Below are positions 62,851 through 64,000 of a DNA stretch of 64,000 bases, in pieces. The position numbers and the translations under genes were made by a program. The DNA comes from Riemerella anatipestifer. Its GTDB lineage: Bacteria; Bacteroidota; Bacteroidia; Flavobacteriales; Weeksellaceae. Under the pieces are notes generated by a model. The model did no database searches and was not told the origin of the DNA. It saw nothing but the letters and a program-made list of their open reading frames with translations. The stretch covers positions 1 to 64,000 of the forward strand of contig NZ_CP142016.1 of NCBI RefSeq assembly GCF_035666175.1, given 5' to 3'. Positions within the stretch are counted from its first letter, which is position 1. Every line of letters begins with the position of its first letter.

Positions 62851-64000
62851 ATGAAAACGATTTTTATATTTGAGCTGAAAAGATGGTTGAAAAATTGGGT
62901 ATTTTATCTTTATTTACTCATTTTCTTTTCTTTAGGGTTTTTAATATCTGCGATAGCGTTGGGCTACTTTGATAGCTTGTCTGCCACCACTTCATCTAAT
63001 AGGTTTATAAATTCAGCTTTGAGCCTTAACGGATTATTGGGACAGTTAGGGACTTTTATCAATTTTATTATTCCTGCAGTAGTAGGTGCAACGGTATATC
63101 GAGATTATAAGTACAACTTTCATAGTATATTTTACGCTTATCCGTTCAGTAAGTCTAGCTATATTTTGGGTAAGTTTTTGAGTGGAATACTCGTAACAGT
63201 ACTGATTTCCTTGTCAATAGGTGCGGCGTTTTTATTAGCTTCTGTGTTGCCTTTCGCAAACAAAGATTTATTAGCTCCTATTGATTTTTTTGCCTATATA
63301 CAGCCTTATCTTTTGTTTATTATTCCTAATATATTTGTGATAGGAGCTTTTGTTTTTGCATTGGTAACTTTAACGAGAAATGAATACATCGGTTTTGTTT
63401 TTGTGATAATTCTGATACTGTTTCAGTCGTTTATCTATAATATGACCAATGATGTAGATGATAAATTTTGGGTAAGTTTGCTAGACCCTTATGGTGCTAT
63501 ATCACTAGATTACCTTACAGAATACTGGACGATTGAAGAGCAGAATACACTGTTTATCCCTTTCAAGAGTGCCTTGCTTTACAATAGATTTGTATGGGTT
63601 GGTCTAGGAGTTTTGGTTTTTGTAGCAACCTATTTTATATTCTCGTTTAACTACACAGTGCCTAGTTTTTTTGGTAAAAAGAAGAAAGCACAACGCTTTA
63701 CAAAGAATAATTTTGGAGGAATAATTAAAATCAATTTGCCTAAAGTAAGCTATCATTACGATTTTTGGAACAATTTTAAAACAGCCATAAGTTTATCTAA
63801 ATTTGAATTTAAGCTCATTGTAAAGAACAGGATTTTTCTTGTTTTCATTACAATACTTATGCTGTTTATTGTATTTTCGGGCTATACCTTAGGGCAAGAG
63901 TTATTTGGAACCAGAACTTATCCTGTAACTTGGAAAGTTATAGGTATGGCTAAAGGACTTCTTGAAGTATTTTTGTTGTTAATCATTTATTTATTCGCAG
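62851..64000 (+). CDS. ABC-2-type permease, 5' part (runs off the window end)
   Basis: Open from ATG at 62851 to the window end, 383 codons so far. It begins MKTIFIFELKRWLKNWVFYL, the usual ABC-2 start, and has repeated membrane segments: one near residues 18-37, a cluster of four around 65-205, one near 258 and more after residue 330. A long polar linker (about 275-325) separates two membrane blocks. Many flavobacterial members of this layout carry a C-terminal M1-type metallopeptidase, which would lie beyond the window. Partner of the upstream ATPase. Confidence 0.9.
   Translation, partial: MKTIFIFELKRWLKNWVFYLYLLIFFSLGFLISAIALGYFDSLSATTSSNRFINSALSLNGLLGQLGTFINFIIPAVVGATVYRDYKYNFHSIFYAYPFSKSSYILGKFLSGILVTVLISLSIGAAFLLASVLPFANKDLLAPIDFFAYIQPYLLFIIPNIFVIGAFVFALVTLTRNEYIGFVFVIILILFQSFIYNMTNDVDDKFWVSLLDPYGAISLDYLTEYWTIEEQNTLFIPFKSALLYNRFVWVGLGVLVFVATYFIFSFNYTVPSFFGKKKKAQRFTKNNFGGIIKINLPKVSYHYDFWNNFKTAISLSKFEFKLIVKNRIFLVFITILMLFIVFSGYTLGQELFGTRTYPVTWKVIGMAKGLLEVFLLLIIYLFA

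Noticed and set aside
1..64000. CRISPR array, prophage, defence island or rRNA operon
   Set aside because: No spaced direct repeats, no phage structural genes, no cas, restriction or toxin-antitoxin genes, and no rRNA-like stretches were seen. The only mobile DNA is the two IS copies.

Overview
The window looks like the start of a circular chromosome from a low-GC Bacteroidota bacterium of the Flavobacteriia (Weeksellaceae; Riemerella is the best guess, Riemerella anatipestifer in particular). The reasons are that base 1 is the first base of dnaA, genes lack clear Shine-Dalgarno sequences, the flavobacterial -7 promoter element TAnnTTTG recurs upstream of genes, a TamB-like giant protein and a single-chain PurL are present, and two copies of a 980-bp IS982-family element resemble the ISRa1 type known from Riemerella. 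The species name is an inference.

Layout. 1-10.7 kb: dnaA, a small tyrosine phosphatase, a tetrapyrrole-methylase-fold methyltransferase, Rrf2 and Lrp/AsnC regulators, tamB, and the tsaD-rsmE pair. 10.8-13.9 kb: gamma-glutamyltransferase, a lipoprotein gene broken by an in-frame stop, and a two-lobed hypothetical protein. 14-22.4 kb: a complete tryptophan operon on the minus strand (trpL leader, trpE, G, D, tag, C, [IS], F, B, a small membrane protein, A). A leader peptide with tandem Trp codons and a terminator hairpin precede trpE, which is the layout of ribosome-mediated attenuation. 22.5-25.8 kb: thrS-infC-rpmI-rplT, with infC apparently starting at AUA. 25.9-33.3 kb: a 3-hydroxyacyl-CoA dehydrogenase, a small acidic protein, and purL-purC-purF. 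33.4-36 kb: the second IS copy, sitting between an AraC-type regulator and its likely native promoter, then an intradiol-dioxygenase-like lipoprotein. 36-43.5 kb: lysS, a di-haem cytochrome c peroxidase, purA, a thioredoxin-like protein, a DUF2007 protein, tRNA-Ala(GGC) and typA. 43.6-51.3 kb: a 42/84-bp tandem repeat, a DUF465 protein, udk, a DivIC/FtsB-like protein, rsgA, a frameshifted anmK, a nucleoside phosphorylase, an eIF1/SUI1 protein, rny, a 6S RNA, zapA and a coiled-coil partner. 51.5-60.2 kb: parE, a small membrane protein, parC, a Rel/SpoT enzyme and nhaA. 60.2-64 kb: a frameshifted lipoprotein, a tiny membrane ORF, an RsuA/RluB-type pseudouridine synthase, and an ABC transporter pair whose permease runs off the end.

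Most of the window is ordinary housekeeping. The most informative non-routine signals are the trp leader/attenuator, the two IS copies and what they did to trpF and the AraC gene, three broken genes (nonsense or frameshift), the non-AUG infC start, the tandem repeat whose minus strand reads as 14-residue YadA-head-like repeats, a structured GC-rich intergenic element near 47.4 kb, and the 6S RNA. No CRISPR array, prophage, defence island or rRNA operon was seen.
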